A stretch of DNA of 64,000 nt from Liolophura sinensis (GCF_032854445.1 NC_088300.1:76313966-76377965), one strand, 5' to 3'; positions 31,272-43,989 are shown, counted from the first letter of the stretch. A program made the numbers and translations. The notes: generated from the sequence alone by a model not told the origin.

Positions 31272-34200
31272 ATGTACAGACGGGAGAAGTCCCTTACCGC
31301 AAAGTCCAGCACATCGGCACTATGCGGAAATTTGTCTGTGTTCGTCAACAAGGAGAAGAATTTGTTAAATTATGCAGTTGTCCACAAGTCTGACGTGAAC
31401 ATCGTGTCCGCGTCGACGGACGGCTCGACGGCCACTCACAGACAGGTGTCTTGCAAAGAGCCGTCTGCAGCCTACAGTACTGTTATGGTCATGCAGGTAA
31501 CCATGTCAACGCATTTTCAATGATCACGGTTGGGCACAAGTCATTATCATCTTGAGACTGTCTTGATTTGATTCACAGAGGTAAAACATTAACAGTTGGC
31601 GAGCAAGCGACATTGCTGAACAAGTAAACAAAACAACATAACAGTTAGTGTAGTATAATGTGTGGGTCATAATGGTCTGCGACCAGTAATTTCTGCCCTG
31701 GAAGTTCTTGCTATTGGTAACAGACTGACTGTCTCTGCATGTCATTTAATGACTAGGTGCGGAGTGAGGCAAGAGTTACATGTACATAGGGAAACAGCCC
31801 CAAATGTGTTAGATTGGCGGTAAAGAACATGTATCATCAACCATGTTGTCTCTGTTATTAACTAACTTGTTGTGAGACTCGCCGAACCTAAAGGGTCCAT
31901 GGCATTTACATCAGTTCATGAAAAATAAACACATTTTCCAAGCCTATACCATTGCTGTTAATGAGTTGTCGAGGTGGCAGTCGCAGAAGGGTAGACCCTG
32001 AAAATATCCTTTTGTGTTGTGCGGACTATTTTTGGTTAAGCCAACCTAAGAACAAGTTACCGGTAGTTAATTTGTGGGAACGTGGTTGACATCGATGCTA
32101 GGGAACGTGGTTGGCATTTATGCTAGGGAAGATTTAATGCGTGTGTGAACAGTGGTAAATGTTCTTTACTCTCAATGTGACATTTGGGGCTGTTAACTCT
32201 CGCAACTGTTGCTCGATGAGATCGAGTTACTCCACAGAGCTATTTAATGACAAGTGATACACAAGCTTGTCTCCATGGGCTGCAGAGTTTGCTTTTTAAT
32301 GCCACAGGACATGTGTATCCAACAGGTCCGGCCATACCACTATTTTTGTGTTCTGTATACATTTGTAGAAGGACATAGTCTGAAAGAAAGTCCTACAAAT
32401 TTTAGAAAAAGTACAATTTTTGGGTATGTTTACACTCATCTGTACTTTGTATGGTCCTGCAAGTTTCGCGTCATTGAATGGTCAACACGTATATTACATG
32501 TAGCTAATTCACTTGACACCATGCCATCTGACAATTCTTTCCCATAACATGACATATTTATATTAGTAGATGGAATATTCAGAAAGAATGGTGTGGAGGA
32601 TGAACTGAGCAAATTGATGGTGTGAAACTTGCAGGACACCATAAAGTACACATCAGCTTAAAACAACCAGAGAAATGCTTTAATTCTAAAATCTGTAGAA
32701 CTCGTCTTCTGATCTTGTCCTTCTTTGTATACAATTAATATGGTACTGTTGTATGACCTGGCCTGTCTGATTGATATGATGGCTAGTGCTTTTATCTAAT
32801 TATTATGAAATAATAACAATGAAAATTGCTCTGCTACCCACAGAAATTTTACAAAACATTCAGACAGGGCAAAAAAAAAAAGGAATAGTGTCAGGATAGC
32901 TTAATGGTAAGGCATGGTTATTTTTTCTTCTTGTATTTATGGAATAGCTGATATGAAAAAAAAAAGGTTGATGAGCCATTAATGGTTTGCTTATTTTTGT
33001 CATTCTGAAAGGTGTTCTACCCCTGGGGTAATGTTATGCTGTCTGTCCTACTTAGCTTGAAAATATGTCCTGATGATATTGTGGTTGGGCAAACAGAATT
33101 GTGATCATCCTCTGCACTCCAAATGACTTGTCTAGGGATTTTAGATGGGGAAGTTTGTCAGGTTACTACAAAGGTATGGTTGTTCACCTAGGATGTATTA
33201 AGTTTCCCCCACTCCTTAAACTAGCTATTATGACTATTCCATAATTAACATATGTTCACAGCAGTGCACATTGTGGGTACCATACCTAGAATTAATTCAG
33301 GTCAGTGCAAAAACATGTCCTGGATGAAGCATGGTGGTGGGTCGAGGTGTTTACAGCCAATGGCCAAATTGGAAATGTCTAATACATGTAGCTACTTGCC
33401 TGCAAGAGTCAATAGTTCCTTTGAAGATACCAAAAAAATACCATTGGGGCTCTGTTGCCTTCATATGTTTCATATAATAATTCTGTTGGGAGCATAATTA
33501 ACAGTGATTTCTGTCTCTATATTGTTTTGTTGCAGGCTAAGTGGGTAGAGTTACCAGTGAAGACGATTCTTGTGATAACATCTCAAAGAGGAATTTTGGT
33601 ACGTGCTTTCATATGAAAGTATGATCGGTCAGCACTATCAAGATGATTTATTCATGTGGTTGTCGTTTAATGCCATACTAAAGCATTTCTCACTTATGCA
33701 GTGGCCGTCAGTATTATGGGTGGAGGAAACCGGAGTGTGTGTGGTAAATCATTGACCTTTAGCAAGTTATTAACAATGTTTATTGGTGGAAGATTAGCGG
33801 ACTTAACTAACTTAAGTGTGAGCCAAGAGCAATACAAGCGTTGTTGACAAACAGAGCTGAGGAATCCACAGATATCCTGTTCAAGGAATTGAACCCACAT
33901 CCCAAAGACAAGTGTTTTAACCACTCATTGTAAGTAAATATGGTTCTTCTTAAGTTAGCATTATGTAGTGCTCTTATACCTTGTGGAATATATTTGATGG
34001 ATTGTCTTCTCTTTATGTACTTGAGATATACATGGGTGTACAATGAAAACATTTTCCTTGATTAACTTGTTTTTCATTTTTATTGCAGATGTATGAAGGT
34101 GATGGATCATTTATGTTGTACTGGCATGCTGTAGAGGGTGCAAATGATGAAGGTGAGAGTAATGTCAACTTAGTACCTTGTCTATTTGTCAGGAAAGAAA

Positions 34201-37200
34201 TTTTTACCTCATTTTGTGTCTTTCTGTCAGCTGAAAAATACAACAGTGTCATTGAATCTGTGTTTGTTTAATTTAGGTGAATCTTCATTTGCAAGAGGAA
34301 TCAGTGGTTTTCAAGAGAATACTGTATGTGTGGGTGAGTTGGTATATAGTATCTTAAGCTGAACATGGACCGACTTATGATCCAAAGATCTAGGTCCAAC
34401 TTGACAAAGTGGACATGTAATGCTAACTACCTAGTTGGAAGTATGTGTCATTAATTGTTTACCTGGTATCAAAACTGTACTCAGTAGCATGTAACTGATG
34501 CTGTCTGGGTTCCTGATATGATGTGTCAGTCTTGAGACACCCAGCTACATCATGTGTGATATGTGACAAAGTTTGTTATTTTTGATAATTCTATGGTTAA
34601 TTTTAAGCTGTTACGTTCCTTACAGCGATTCCAGTGGCCAAACATCAAGGCCCAATTGAATGTCAAATAAGAAAACATTATGAAAGTAATGCAATGAACT
34701 AATTTGTCATGATCGGAAAAATTAAGCTTTGGAAAACATCTGTGTACCAAGATTTATAAAAGTAATAACTCCATATATGTAGGTCTGATAAAGGTGTAAT
34801 TGGGTATCCATTCATGACTTATTAACAGGGACTTACACAGGTGAAATTCTGGTGTTTGATGTACCCTCCAGAGGCACAAATGTTACATTAGCAGATGTAT
34901 TGAAAGGTATGAAGTCATTGTGTGTGTTCTGTACATGTTCATTTAAGTGTTCTATTACAATTTATACCATAGTAAGAGATCACCAATGGAAGTACTTCTT
35001 ACTTAATCTGTATTTTGACCTGAATTCTCTGAATTATTGACATTTTTTTGCAGTGCCAGTTGGATTTGAAGATACAGGGATGCAAATGTGATTGAATCCG
35101 TGGAAAGTTATTTATTTATTTCATTGGTGTTTTACCCCATACTGAAGAATACTTCACTTATGTGATGGCGACCAGCATCATGGTGGGAGGAAACCCGGGG
35201 GAAAATGACAAGTTTCTTAATATATATGTAGGAGAACATATTGTGCAGTTCTGTGTATTCATTTTCAAGCTCCTGGATATGAAATGGCAAGTTGAACTGA
35301 AAGGAAATCCTAACCTCAAAACTCCAAAGCCTTTTTGAATAAAGACTAGACTTTATTTTTGACTAAACTGTTTGATTTGGTTAACCTGTGCATCTAAAGT
35401 GACATGTAAATGTTGGAAATGAAAAATATTTCATGTTAGTTCTAGTCTAACAGTAATTTTGGTAAGCCCCTTTCAGGCCATAAGACTCCTGTGTGCGACA
35501 TAACCTCTGACAAAGACAGGTTAATCAGCAGTGATGAAGAGGGAAACCATTGTAGTGTGGAAATGCTCTAAGGAAAAGCTTCAACAGGCGGTCAGGATAA
35601 AGGGCTCTGGGTAAGACAAATGTGTAATGAGGTGATGCCTCTGTGTGCCCCCTGGTATACATACACACGTACTGTATGTTAGTTTCTTGTTATTAACAGG
35701 TTATTGGCTTGTGCAGCTCTGTATGGACAAGTCCTGGCGCTCAGGGAAGCAGTGAGCTTGCTACTTATTATACACCGATTTTAAACTTGGAATAAGTTAT
35801 AAAGGACATTAACAGCAGTTAGCTGTCTAGAAAAGCTGGTGAGATCTTTACTTTTGTAAAATGCCAGGTGCGCAATGTCAGACCATCGTGTTTTGTTTCA
35901 TTTCATTCTCGTTGAAAGCAATTGTGACGTGACAATATCTCTGTTTCAGGTACCCATGCTCCAGTCTAGCTGTGTGGAAGGACATTGTGGTTGGTGGATA
36001 TGGGTCAGGTCACATCAGAATATTTAGCATTACAACAGGCAAGATGGCGGCTGAGGTGGCCGCACATGCTCGATGGATTAATTCAGTGGATGTTTCTCCA
36101 GACACTGGCTTGGTATGATCTTCTTATTTGAAAAACTCATATTTTGATGCGTTTTTTTGTGTACTTTCTTTGGATGGTTTCTTACAGGTATGGTTGTGAA
36201 GTTATAGGGAGCATGGATCTCTTTCAGTGATTTCTTGAAGTTTACAGTTACATTGCACCTGTTGAGGATGTCAGGATGGCATATGTCTTCACCATTAACA
36301 AGTTACATTTAGGTTGCAAGGTTGTTAAGTTGTGTTTGAATGCTACTGGTACATGCATACTTTCATTTCTCGACTATTGCTTAAGTCCTTCTAATGGTTA
36401 CAGTTCAGAAGGCATAGCCAAGCATCCTCCAACTATGGTCCTCAAATAAAGCTATTAAATAAGTCACAGCCAAAGATTTAGTTCCAGTTTACATGTTGAA
36501 TGTTATAATTAAGTTAAATATCAAGAAATCTGAAGAAAGCATAAATTTTATATCAATCGGCAATCAGATCTGGATTTTATCTGTCAGAATGAAATGTTTG
36601 AGGGTAAATTTGAGTAGAACTGGCATAGCATGCGTGTAATGGTAAATAGTATGCAATGACAGTCTGATGTAATGCAGTAGCTGTTCAGTGTGACGATGTG
36701 GCTCGGAGTGGTAGTTATGGTATGACTTTTGCAGGTTTTATCTGCCAGTGAGGATTCCTTTGTGCGAGTGTGGCAGCTATCAGCTGGTGAAGTCCCTGAA
36801 GTAAGCTCTGACAAATACCCTAAGAAGCAAGTTTCAGTGCAATTTATGCACATCTGGAATTGTATGTAGAAGACAATCTACATCAGTTGGATGGTCATTT
36901 TAAGAGATTCACAAAAGTCAATCTAAATCAGTGGGTCTATACAGGATCATGCCCTCAGAATATGCTTGAATAAACATCTTGTTTTGTAAAAATGCTCTGT
37001 CTCAGAAACTTTAGAATGTTACTGAAATGTGGAAGTTTGTCATCTATACCAGTATAACTTCTCATTTTTCAAATTTTCTTCTCTCTCCTCACCTTCTTGG
37101 TTGGATTTGAACACGCCTGTAAAGTGTAAGAAGTTATATACTATATCACCAATTGCCACTTTTAGAGGGTAAAGAGAGATTACTGGAAGCTTTAAATACA

Positions 37201-37439
37201 TGTATTTTAAAATTTAGTTAAGCAGTATGGAATGGAGATGAGGAATATCCTAAAAACTGTGTGTCTGTATTACAAGTAACTGTATCTATTGTCATTGCCG
37301 TTTGCAGATCCAGCATAAGTTTTCTGAGTGTGTGACAGACCTTCAGTTGGCAGGAGGTCAGTTTATAGAGCCAGCTGGAAGAGCCTTTTGTGTGACAGGA
37401 TATGACAGTCCTGAACTCGTCTTCTTTGCCAAAAACTGA
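31272..37439 (+). CDS. WDR54: WD-repeat protein WDR54
   Basis: A beta-propeller protein whose cellular role is poorly defined. Nine coding exons: 31272-31496, 33536-33598, 34089-34152, 34277-34333, 34829-34906, 35477-35610, 35950-36112, 36735-36800 and 37308-37439; all borders are AG/GT and phases agree except at one point. The product is about 326 residues, against 334 in human. Conserved stretches in order: MYRREKSL start, ALCGNLSVF, ILVITSQRGIL, MYEGDGSFMLYWHA, GEILVFDVPSRG, GHKTPVCDI, VVGGYGSGHIRIF, LSASEDSFVRVWQL and the C-terminal AFCVTGYDSPEL. The start at 31272 matches the MFRRE-type start of vertebrate WDR54; an earlier in-frame GTG at 31257 is not used. Exon 6 has one extra C near 35547, which shifts the frame just before the conserved VVW strand. 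Two SINE fragments lie in introns. Confidence 0.92.
31497..33535 (+). other. WDR54 intron 1
   Basis: The longest intron of the gene, with donor CAG|GTAACC and acceptor ttgcag|GCT. AT-rich; the ORFs inside show no domain. A short A-run and several poly-A tracts near 32870-32880 and 32957 are present. Confidence 0.7.
33645..33930 (-). repeat. SINE in WDR54 intron 2
   Basis: Reversed tail module ('atgccatactaaagcatttc', 'gtggccgtcagtattatggg') at 33670-33725. A tRNA-like head is on the minus strand at about 33870-33930 (GTGGTTAAAACACTTG, then GGGTTCAATTCC). The middle is diverged. Confidence 0.6.
35110..35205 (-). repeat. SINE family 1 tail in WDR54 intron 5
   Basis: Reads 'ttggtgttttaccccatact', 'gaagaatacttcacttatgt' and 'catcatggtgggaggaaacc' in turn, the common tail of this family in reverse orientation. 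No head is left. Confidence 0.7.
35547..35548 (+). other. One-base frameshift in WDR54 exon 6
   Basis: The frame GHKTPVCDI...SDEEGN continues as IVVWKCSKEKLQQ only if one C of the CC pair is removed. Exon 6 is 134 bases, but the phases of exons 5 and 7 require 133. As it stands the frame meets TAA at 35569-35571. Confidence 0.85.
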
Positions 37440-40030
37440 TACATACATGTACTCCCTGAAACTTCTCAACTTTGCCCATCTCATCATCTGAGTGCATTCC
37501 CAGTTTTGCATCAGAGACATTTCTTATGGAGCATGTAACTTTATTGTTACCATGATGTCATCATCATGTTAAGTGAAATCCTGTGTAGGTTGCTTTGTTG
37601 GATATGTGTTTTGGACGATGTGTGAGCATATCCTGTTGATTAACATTGTTTAATAATGGATTTTGTAAAGGTGCTTATGCAGGTACTTGTAGTAATACAT
37701 GTCATATGGTGAATTGTGGTTTTAATTGTGAGAATTGTTTTTAATATTCCTGTAACAGTCAGAATTAAGCCTCTGAGGGTTTTGGACAGTTAAGGGTAGA
37801 TCCTTATGAATTTGACAAAGCGCTTGTACACTATATCTTGATACCATATTGTATTGAAGAAATTGATATCATATTATATCAAAGAAGTTCCAGGTAAATG
37901 TGATGGTAAATATGCAGTCTTTAAGATTAGTGCCTTTTTGTGGTTATGTATTTGTTATGGGACCAAACAGTTTTACAGCTAAATTTTAAATGTCTTTCAT
38001 GACTGTTAAATCATGCCCTTAGACAGGTCAGCTTCAAGGCAAGCAGTGCCTAAAAAGTCAAAAGCGGAACTTCACCTAAACTTTTTGAATGCAGTTTTCA
38101 GATCCCTAATCATGATTCCGTATTTGCCCTGTTTGCGTTTTATATTCAAGTCCATGCTGACAAATGTGCACTTATTAGACAAGACTTTAGAGTAGTTTGG
38201 AACAGGAAAGTACAAATAGTTAAGTACTGTCACTAATGTCTCTGGATGTGGTGTTGATTACTGGGACTGGCACGTTGGGTTTTCAACATACATGTACTTT
38301 ATTAAATGACCTGTGAACAATGTTAAAATTTAGAGCAGAACAATTAGGATTGATCTATTTTCAGTTTCCTAACAAGCCAGGCATATAATGTAATTTGATT
38401 AGTTTGATGAGTTATTTATGTTACCAAATGTTATATTTGTTATATAGGCCTTCATGCAGAATCCGTCCCTTATTGCTGTCAGATATGCATGCTGCATCCG
38501 TCCTTGTGAAGTGACTTAACACCTGCCTGTGTAAAGGCAGTCTTAGAGATTCATTGATAATGGCGTTTGATACTTGTTATTTGCCCTCCTCTCTTCCAAG
38601 GGGTAGCTGTTTTCTATCCACCAGTCTGTACGTCCTTTTGTTGATGTTCAAAGTCTTGGCCAGGCAATATCTCAGTGAATCTAAATCTGGTAGGTGGTGT
38701 AAATCTTGTCTAGACTGATGTCAAACAGATAACAACTAAACACTATCCAGTTGTAACTGACTTGTTTGATTCAGCATTTGTCTAAACATAACCTACATGA
38801 AATGTTTTCAAGGCCACACATCTATGTTGGCTGCTGTCGGCAGCCTGAAAATTAATATACACACCTTAGGCACATGACACTAGTTGTGCACCTGTTTAAC
38901 GAAACTGCTTTTCAGATCTAATTCAAGCTAAGAAGTGTATATCATTCTCTTTACCTTTCTAGGTGCATATGATGTGTTTCATTGTGTTGTAAATGGGCGA
39001 AGTGTAACATTATCTTGAAATGTTATTGCATTGTGCTTGAAAGTGTGTGTTTAACCTTTGTTCATATTTTGTGATATATTCATGTTGATATTGTTTTCGT
39101 CTGTAATTATACATGTTATAATATATTTTCTTTACATCATCTCTTCCTGTTCTGATGAAGAAATTTTCCTTTGGGTTGTAATGAAAGGGAAATAACTGAT
39201 GATATGTGAAGCTTCTCGTAAGGGTTAAAGATCTATTAGTGTTATAACTAGAAATCAGCAGCCCAGTAGTTGAATTCTTTTTCACATGTAAATTCGATGT
39301 GTGAAGTAACAAATTGCATGTGCCAAGAGATTGTCACATACATTTATATAAGCTCGCCTATAGGTATTCAATAAATTGCAATCAAATGTTACAGCGTAGA
39401 GAATAAAACCAGATCAGCGAGTACAATGTGAGAGTTGAATTCTGGCCTCTTTGTCAGTTTACCTCAGTAGGAATTATAATCTACCTGTTCCCGTAAATGC
39501 TTAAATAGTTGCACTTTACTCGTTCGCTACCACCACACAAGGTTTAATCAGAACTAGGTTAAAAAAATTGCCTCAACGTTAATTGCAGTTTATTAGTGGG
39601 TTACTTAAACTGCTATGCTGTCGTTTCATTTAATAAACAGTCACCAGGCTGGCAAATGGGAATAGTTTACTCTGGGAATTACAGGGAAAGGCCAAAATTC
39701 CAAACCCCACCCTCTCCAACAGGTCCCAGGAATCTGCAAGCAGTTTCGGCCGAGGCCCATGAACGTCGTGTTGCTATTGTAATTGTACCCTATCAAATAG
39801 GGTCAGCATACGTATTTCTAACTACACAACCATTTTGTGAAATCATGGTAGAAACCAGGCAGGCAACAGAGAAACAAACACAGCACTTAAATCCCTCAGC
39901 CTTGCGCACAGGTACAATGTAATGAATAGACCCAGCTTAGCGGTGGTTTGTAAAAATATGTAGACCTTGTCTGAGTGGCATTTAGAAAGTTATGAAACAT
40001 GATGCAGAATACCTTTTTATGAAAACTTTT
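37440..40030. other. WDR54 3' UTR and spacer
   Basis: AT-rich, no coding exon seen. AATAAA occurs at about 39370 and 39403 and could end a long WDR54 3' UTR. The ORF at 39596-39922 has no recognisable feature. Confidence 0.4.
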
Positions 40031-40039
40031 CCCATTATT

Positions 40040-40510
40040 TCAGACTGCTGTTGCAGCCTCTTATATAAGATGTAATTTAAATGAACCCTATGACCTGGAA
40101 GAAAAACTCAATGTCACTGGAAATCAATAGGGTTCTTCCTGATGCCAAGATGTAAGCGTGGTGAAGTTGAGCTAAACTGTTTTAGAGATAAGAGCATTTA
40201 CAAGCCTTTTATAAAGTTTAACTTAAATGACCCAAGTGGTCTTGAAGAAAAAGGTCAAGATCTCTGAAAATCAATAGGGTTCTTCCTAATGTCAAGGTGT
40301 AAGTTTGGTGAACTTGGGCTAATCCGTTCTAGAGATAGCATGTCTGCAAGCCTTTCATAAAATTTAACTTAAATGACCCCAATGACCTTGAATAAAAGAT
40401 GAAGGTCACTGAAAATCAATAGGGTTCTTCCTCAAGACAAAGTGAAAGTGTGGTGTAAGTTTGGTGAACTTGGGCTAAACCGTTCTAGAGATAGAGCGTT
40501 TACAAGGATA
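40040..40510. repeat. Tandem repeat, about 146-bp period
   Basis: About three diverged copies of a unit with 'atgacc...cttgaa', 'tcaatagggttcttcct', 'ggtgaacttgggctaa' and 'gttctagagata'. The word atgaccc recurs at about 40227 and 40373, and a diverged atgaaccc is at 40081. A short run 'acggcggacggatgg' follows the last copy. Confidence 0.8.
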
Positions 40511-40844
40511 TGGACAGACGGCGGACGGATGGAAGGGCAAAAACAATATTCTTATAGGCACAGCTTCAGATCCAGGGGATTTTTGCTGCAAAATTTCAAC
40601 GTAATCGGTCAGACAATAGCTCAGTCAGTAATCGGCCAGTGCAATAGCTCAGTCACAACATCTTGTATACATCAGAAATAATCTGTACGAATAGTGTAGA
40701 ATCCTCATCGGATGACTCTAGGACACAAAGATCAAGTCAACCTAGACAACACCCAATGACCAGGGGATAGATAACGGAGCTACAAGTTTAGAATTCTTCG
40801 CCAGATCAGCTCGATTTCAGTCATCTAAGGCTACACCTTACGTA

Positions 40845-40910
40845 TATATTCAGTGAAATATTCTTGAGCGCCGCGTTAAACTCAAATCACGTGAATAAAT
40901 GAAAATAATT
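40845..40910 (+). repeat. SINE family 1, short tail fragment
   Basis: Contains 'agtgaaatattcttgagcgc', the tail module of the family in plus orientation, followed by an A-rich end. Confidence 0.55.
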
Positions 40911-41388
40911 AGTCTAGAGGTGTGAAAATAGGTTAAGCTTCAACATCTGAGAAACATTTAATTAACAGTGAAACACATGCACATTATTTCTGTGAATTTC
41001 TCTGGGACAAGGGGTTTCCCTTTCTTGTGCCTTCATTGCGTAAAGTCACTCGTTCATGATGCATACAGCCGGAATAGTAGCATTGCTTCCAGACGTGCCA
41101 CCTCGTGCCAATTCACAAATGTTTGGCAGGCACACTATTAAAATCAGACTGGCCTTTCATAATCCAGTTCCCGTGGTATCTCAAACAAACTTCATGCGAT
41201 ACTACCGGAACGACATCTTGAATTCCTGACCGAAGCTGGGATAGAACCCTCTCCTAACTGTATCCGATGCTTAAGACAAGAAAACCCAATGGCCACTCCC
41301 CAACCCACTGGTGAAGAGGAAGCCATGTATATGTTTATCCTATTGTTAGTGTAGATCTTACTTAATGCCTCCTACCTTTTGTTTATAG

Positions 41389-41489
41389 ATACATTTGTGT
41401 TTGTCTTCTGGAGATACAGGATCGTTTCTGACTGGCTGGTGTGGGAGATAGGCAAGTTCAGGCTATACCTAGCCAGAGCTGAATTTAAG
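41389..41489 (+). other. Candidate coding exon on the plus strand
   Basis: An open 101-base interval between a good acceptor (gtttatag|AT) and a good donor (AAG|GTATGA) reads in phase 1 as 33 codons with a hydrophobic start (TFVFVFWRY), then SDWLVWEIGKF and a charged end. No family recognised and no partner exon found. The only hints are splice context and codon-like composition. Confidence 0.25.
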
Positions 41490-41789
41490 GTATGATAAAT
41501 TTATTCAAGCGTCACCAAAGCTGCATGGTTTAACCCATAAAACTCGATATCCACTGTCAGCCAATCATCGTCGATTCTGTATCCCTTTCACACTTGTCAC
41601 TGATTTGTGCAGGTAAGCAAGGAATTGTGACCGTCGACACTATCATTATTGGCGCACGAACGCTTTAAGGCACGATTTCATATAAATGTCAGAGAGATCA
41701 GCAAACTTGTGTTGTTAGGAACTACACAGTATTCTGTGAGCAGGTCGGTAAAATCTGGAATGATTAGAAAGTTGCTTAATAAGCTACGA

Positions 41790-41977
41790 CTAATCTTGTC
41801 CACTGCAGACGTCCGCGTGGTACTTTCTCTTATGCCGAACCAGGTTATCCGATCGTGTGAACAGTTTCTGGCAAACTTCGCACCGATGTGTGGCATAACG
41901 CGAATGAACGTTGATATAGTGTCGTTTTAGGTTGCCAATCTGGGTGAACACTTTCTGACAAACAGGACACTGGCGAT
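41790..41977 (-). CDS. Alternative 3' exon A: zinc-finger pair
   Basis: Terminal exon of the multi-exon array. Acceptor cttctttcag|AT, phase 1, then 62 codons to the stop. It holds two fingers: CPVC...HYINVH and CEVC...HKRKYH, each C-x2-C-x12-H-x4-H, followed by an 8-residue tail. The conserved second-finger core FTRSDNLVRH matches most exons of the array. It is a close paralogue of exon B. A minus-strand AATAAA (TTTATT at 41500-41505) lies about 285 bases beyond the stop. It is the most distal exon seen. Confidence 0.85.
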
Positions 41978-42770
41978 CTGAAAGAAGACAAAAGTCAGTC
42001 ATCCAGCGATCTTAATACTGAAAGGGCTCTAATGACAGCCACGCAGTAATATCTTGTGGCATCGTTCAAACCTATATTGTTGCTAACACAATCACTTCTT
42101 CGGTTTCTTAGTCCACACAATACTATCACGATCCTGTTAAGCTTTGTTCATAAATAAACCTCTGGCAGGAAATCCCACAAATTTATTTCAAATTGATTAC
42201 GAAGTCGTAGTGATATGCATGGTGCCCCACTAATCGATTCGTGATACTTGATTCTGAACAACCTTCATTGTCATTCTCTTAATTGTGATTGGATATTTTT
42301 CCCAGATTGTTTTTTACGGGACAACACCTGATGATAAACATATATAAACACAAACAAGGTCTGAGATATACATACACGCTGCCTGCATTTGGTAGTTTTC
42401 TGATCTGTGTATATGTGATTGATAATGATCTTTTATTTATCCAATTTTTAATTTAATTAAAGCATAATTATTATGGTTATTACTGGGACATTGAGAAGAA
42501 AATACTACTATATATTATCACACAATATTCTTAACATTCTATGACGCCAAGTGGGAAATATTGCTTAATCCTGGCCTCATAGCTTAGTCTCAAAGCATGG
42601 CTAAACGAGTGTATAACTAGCTTAATATATTTACACCCTCAACCTTCTATCTCTTTGATTCCTCACAGATTTAAAGTTGCCCATAGTGTATGCTGTCTGT
42701 CATGATAAACACACAGCTAACATCAGCATCAAAACGGGAGCAAAATACTTGAATATATCGTAAGAAATCG

Positions 42771-42784
42771 CCCCCCCCCCCCCC
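42771..42784. repeat. Poly-C/poly-A tract
   Basis: A run of about fifteen C followed directly by a run of A. Such a tract is prone to length error and can form unusual DNA structure. Confidence 0.9.
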
Positions 42785-43577
42785 AAAAAAAATGCATAAA
42801 CTGAACCTATACAACAATACAGACTTGACATGAGAAAGTGAAACAACTATTAGTATATCTCGGCACCACCGAAACCACAAGGGTTATTCAGGTGCATTCA
42901 GATGCACTCCGAATGCACAACACTGTTAAATGATCTACGCTATACAAGAAAGACTCGCTTGTTAGGAGTCTAGTTATATGAATGCAAGCAAGACACACAA
43001 GCATTCTTTCTGTACGTGATCTGGATCATGGACTCACTCGAGATTATTGTTTTATTGTGGAGAATTACGGATGTAATTGATGTATACATACTGACGTATT
43101 TTCGTGATGATCCATGGTTGCAATATCATGTTCGTGTAAAACACGGGATACAGTTAAATTATATGAATTCAAGGGACCCCAAAAACATACGAAGGTTCCA
43201 CACTGCGCTCTCAGAGAAAGCACGGAAAAAACGTCTGAATATGGACAACTAACCAAGAAGCGATAAAACCTAACTGTAGGACAAGTTTCAGCATTGATCA
43301 GTTTGTATTAGCTAGCTCCATAGACAAAGCCATTTCTCATTGTATATCCTTCTACACGTATAAAACGTCTGTACCGATATAAGCAGAATTCTCACGCGGC
43401 AAGATGTTCGGCATTTACTAAGAATATAAGTTTGATTTAGATTTTATTTACTAATTTTACTAATATATATATATTAATCCACTTCTCATTCGAATACTCT
43501 TTTTCTAAATCTAAAAATACATCATCTTATACAGTCTGCGGACGGAAGATCGCACTATCACGATCCGAGTTCCTCAG

Positions 43578-43989
43578 TCAACATAAAGACGGGCTTGACT
43601 GTGAGTGGTGGTTCCTCTTGTGTCGTGTCAAACTGTCCCGACCGAGAGAAAAGTTTGTGGCAAACCTCGCATCGGTGAGATGCGTATCGAGAATGGACGT
43701 TGACATAATGGCGTTTGAGATTGCACAGTTGAGTGAAGATCTTGTGACAAACTGGACACCTGAAATCTNNNNNNNNNNNNNNNNNNNNNNNNNNNNNNNN
43801 NNNNNNNNNNNNNNNNNNNNNNNNNNNNNNNNNNNNNNNNNNNNNNNNNNNNNNNNNNNNNNNNNNNNNNNNNNNNNNNNNNNNNNNNNNNNNNNNNNNN
43901 NNNNNNNNNNNNNNNNNNNNNNNNNNNNNNNNNNNNNNNNNNNNNNNNNNNNNNNNNNNNNNNNNNNNACAAAACTGGACACCTGAAAT
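43578..43989 (-). CDS. Alternative 3' exon B: zinc-finger pair, interrupted by a gap
   Basis: Phase-1 acceptor ctttcag|AT at 43989 on the right of the gap; stop at 43578 on the left. Allowing for the gap and one extra G (43637-43639, ggg for gg), the exon is 62 codons, the same length as exon A. Fingers: CPVC...HYVNVH and CEVC...HKRNHH; the core SRSDSLTRH is restored only by removing the extra base. It shares HSRYAxHRCEVC with exon A, so the two are tandem duplicates. A minus-strand AATAAA (TTTATT at 43443-43448) lies about 130 bases beyond the stop. Confidence 0.75.
43769..43968. other. Assembly gap of exactly 200 N
   Basis: A round-number gap. The sequence on both sides is the same stretch of exon B: 'actggacacctgaaatct' ends at 43768 and recurs just after the gap at 43974-43991. 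The flanks differ only in an A-run (aaa against aaaa). Confidence 0.95.

Noticed and set aside
31272-37439. WDR54 as a pseudogene
   Set aside because: Only one single-base run-length change in nine otherwise intact exons; similar errors occur elsewhere in the window, so a sequencing error is more likely.
43016-43252. Plus-strand ORF ending in a basic stretch (EKARKKRLNMDN)
   Set aside because: Looks somewhat coding-like, but there is no clear acceptor, no known domain and no partner exon.
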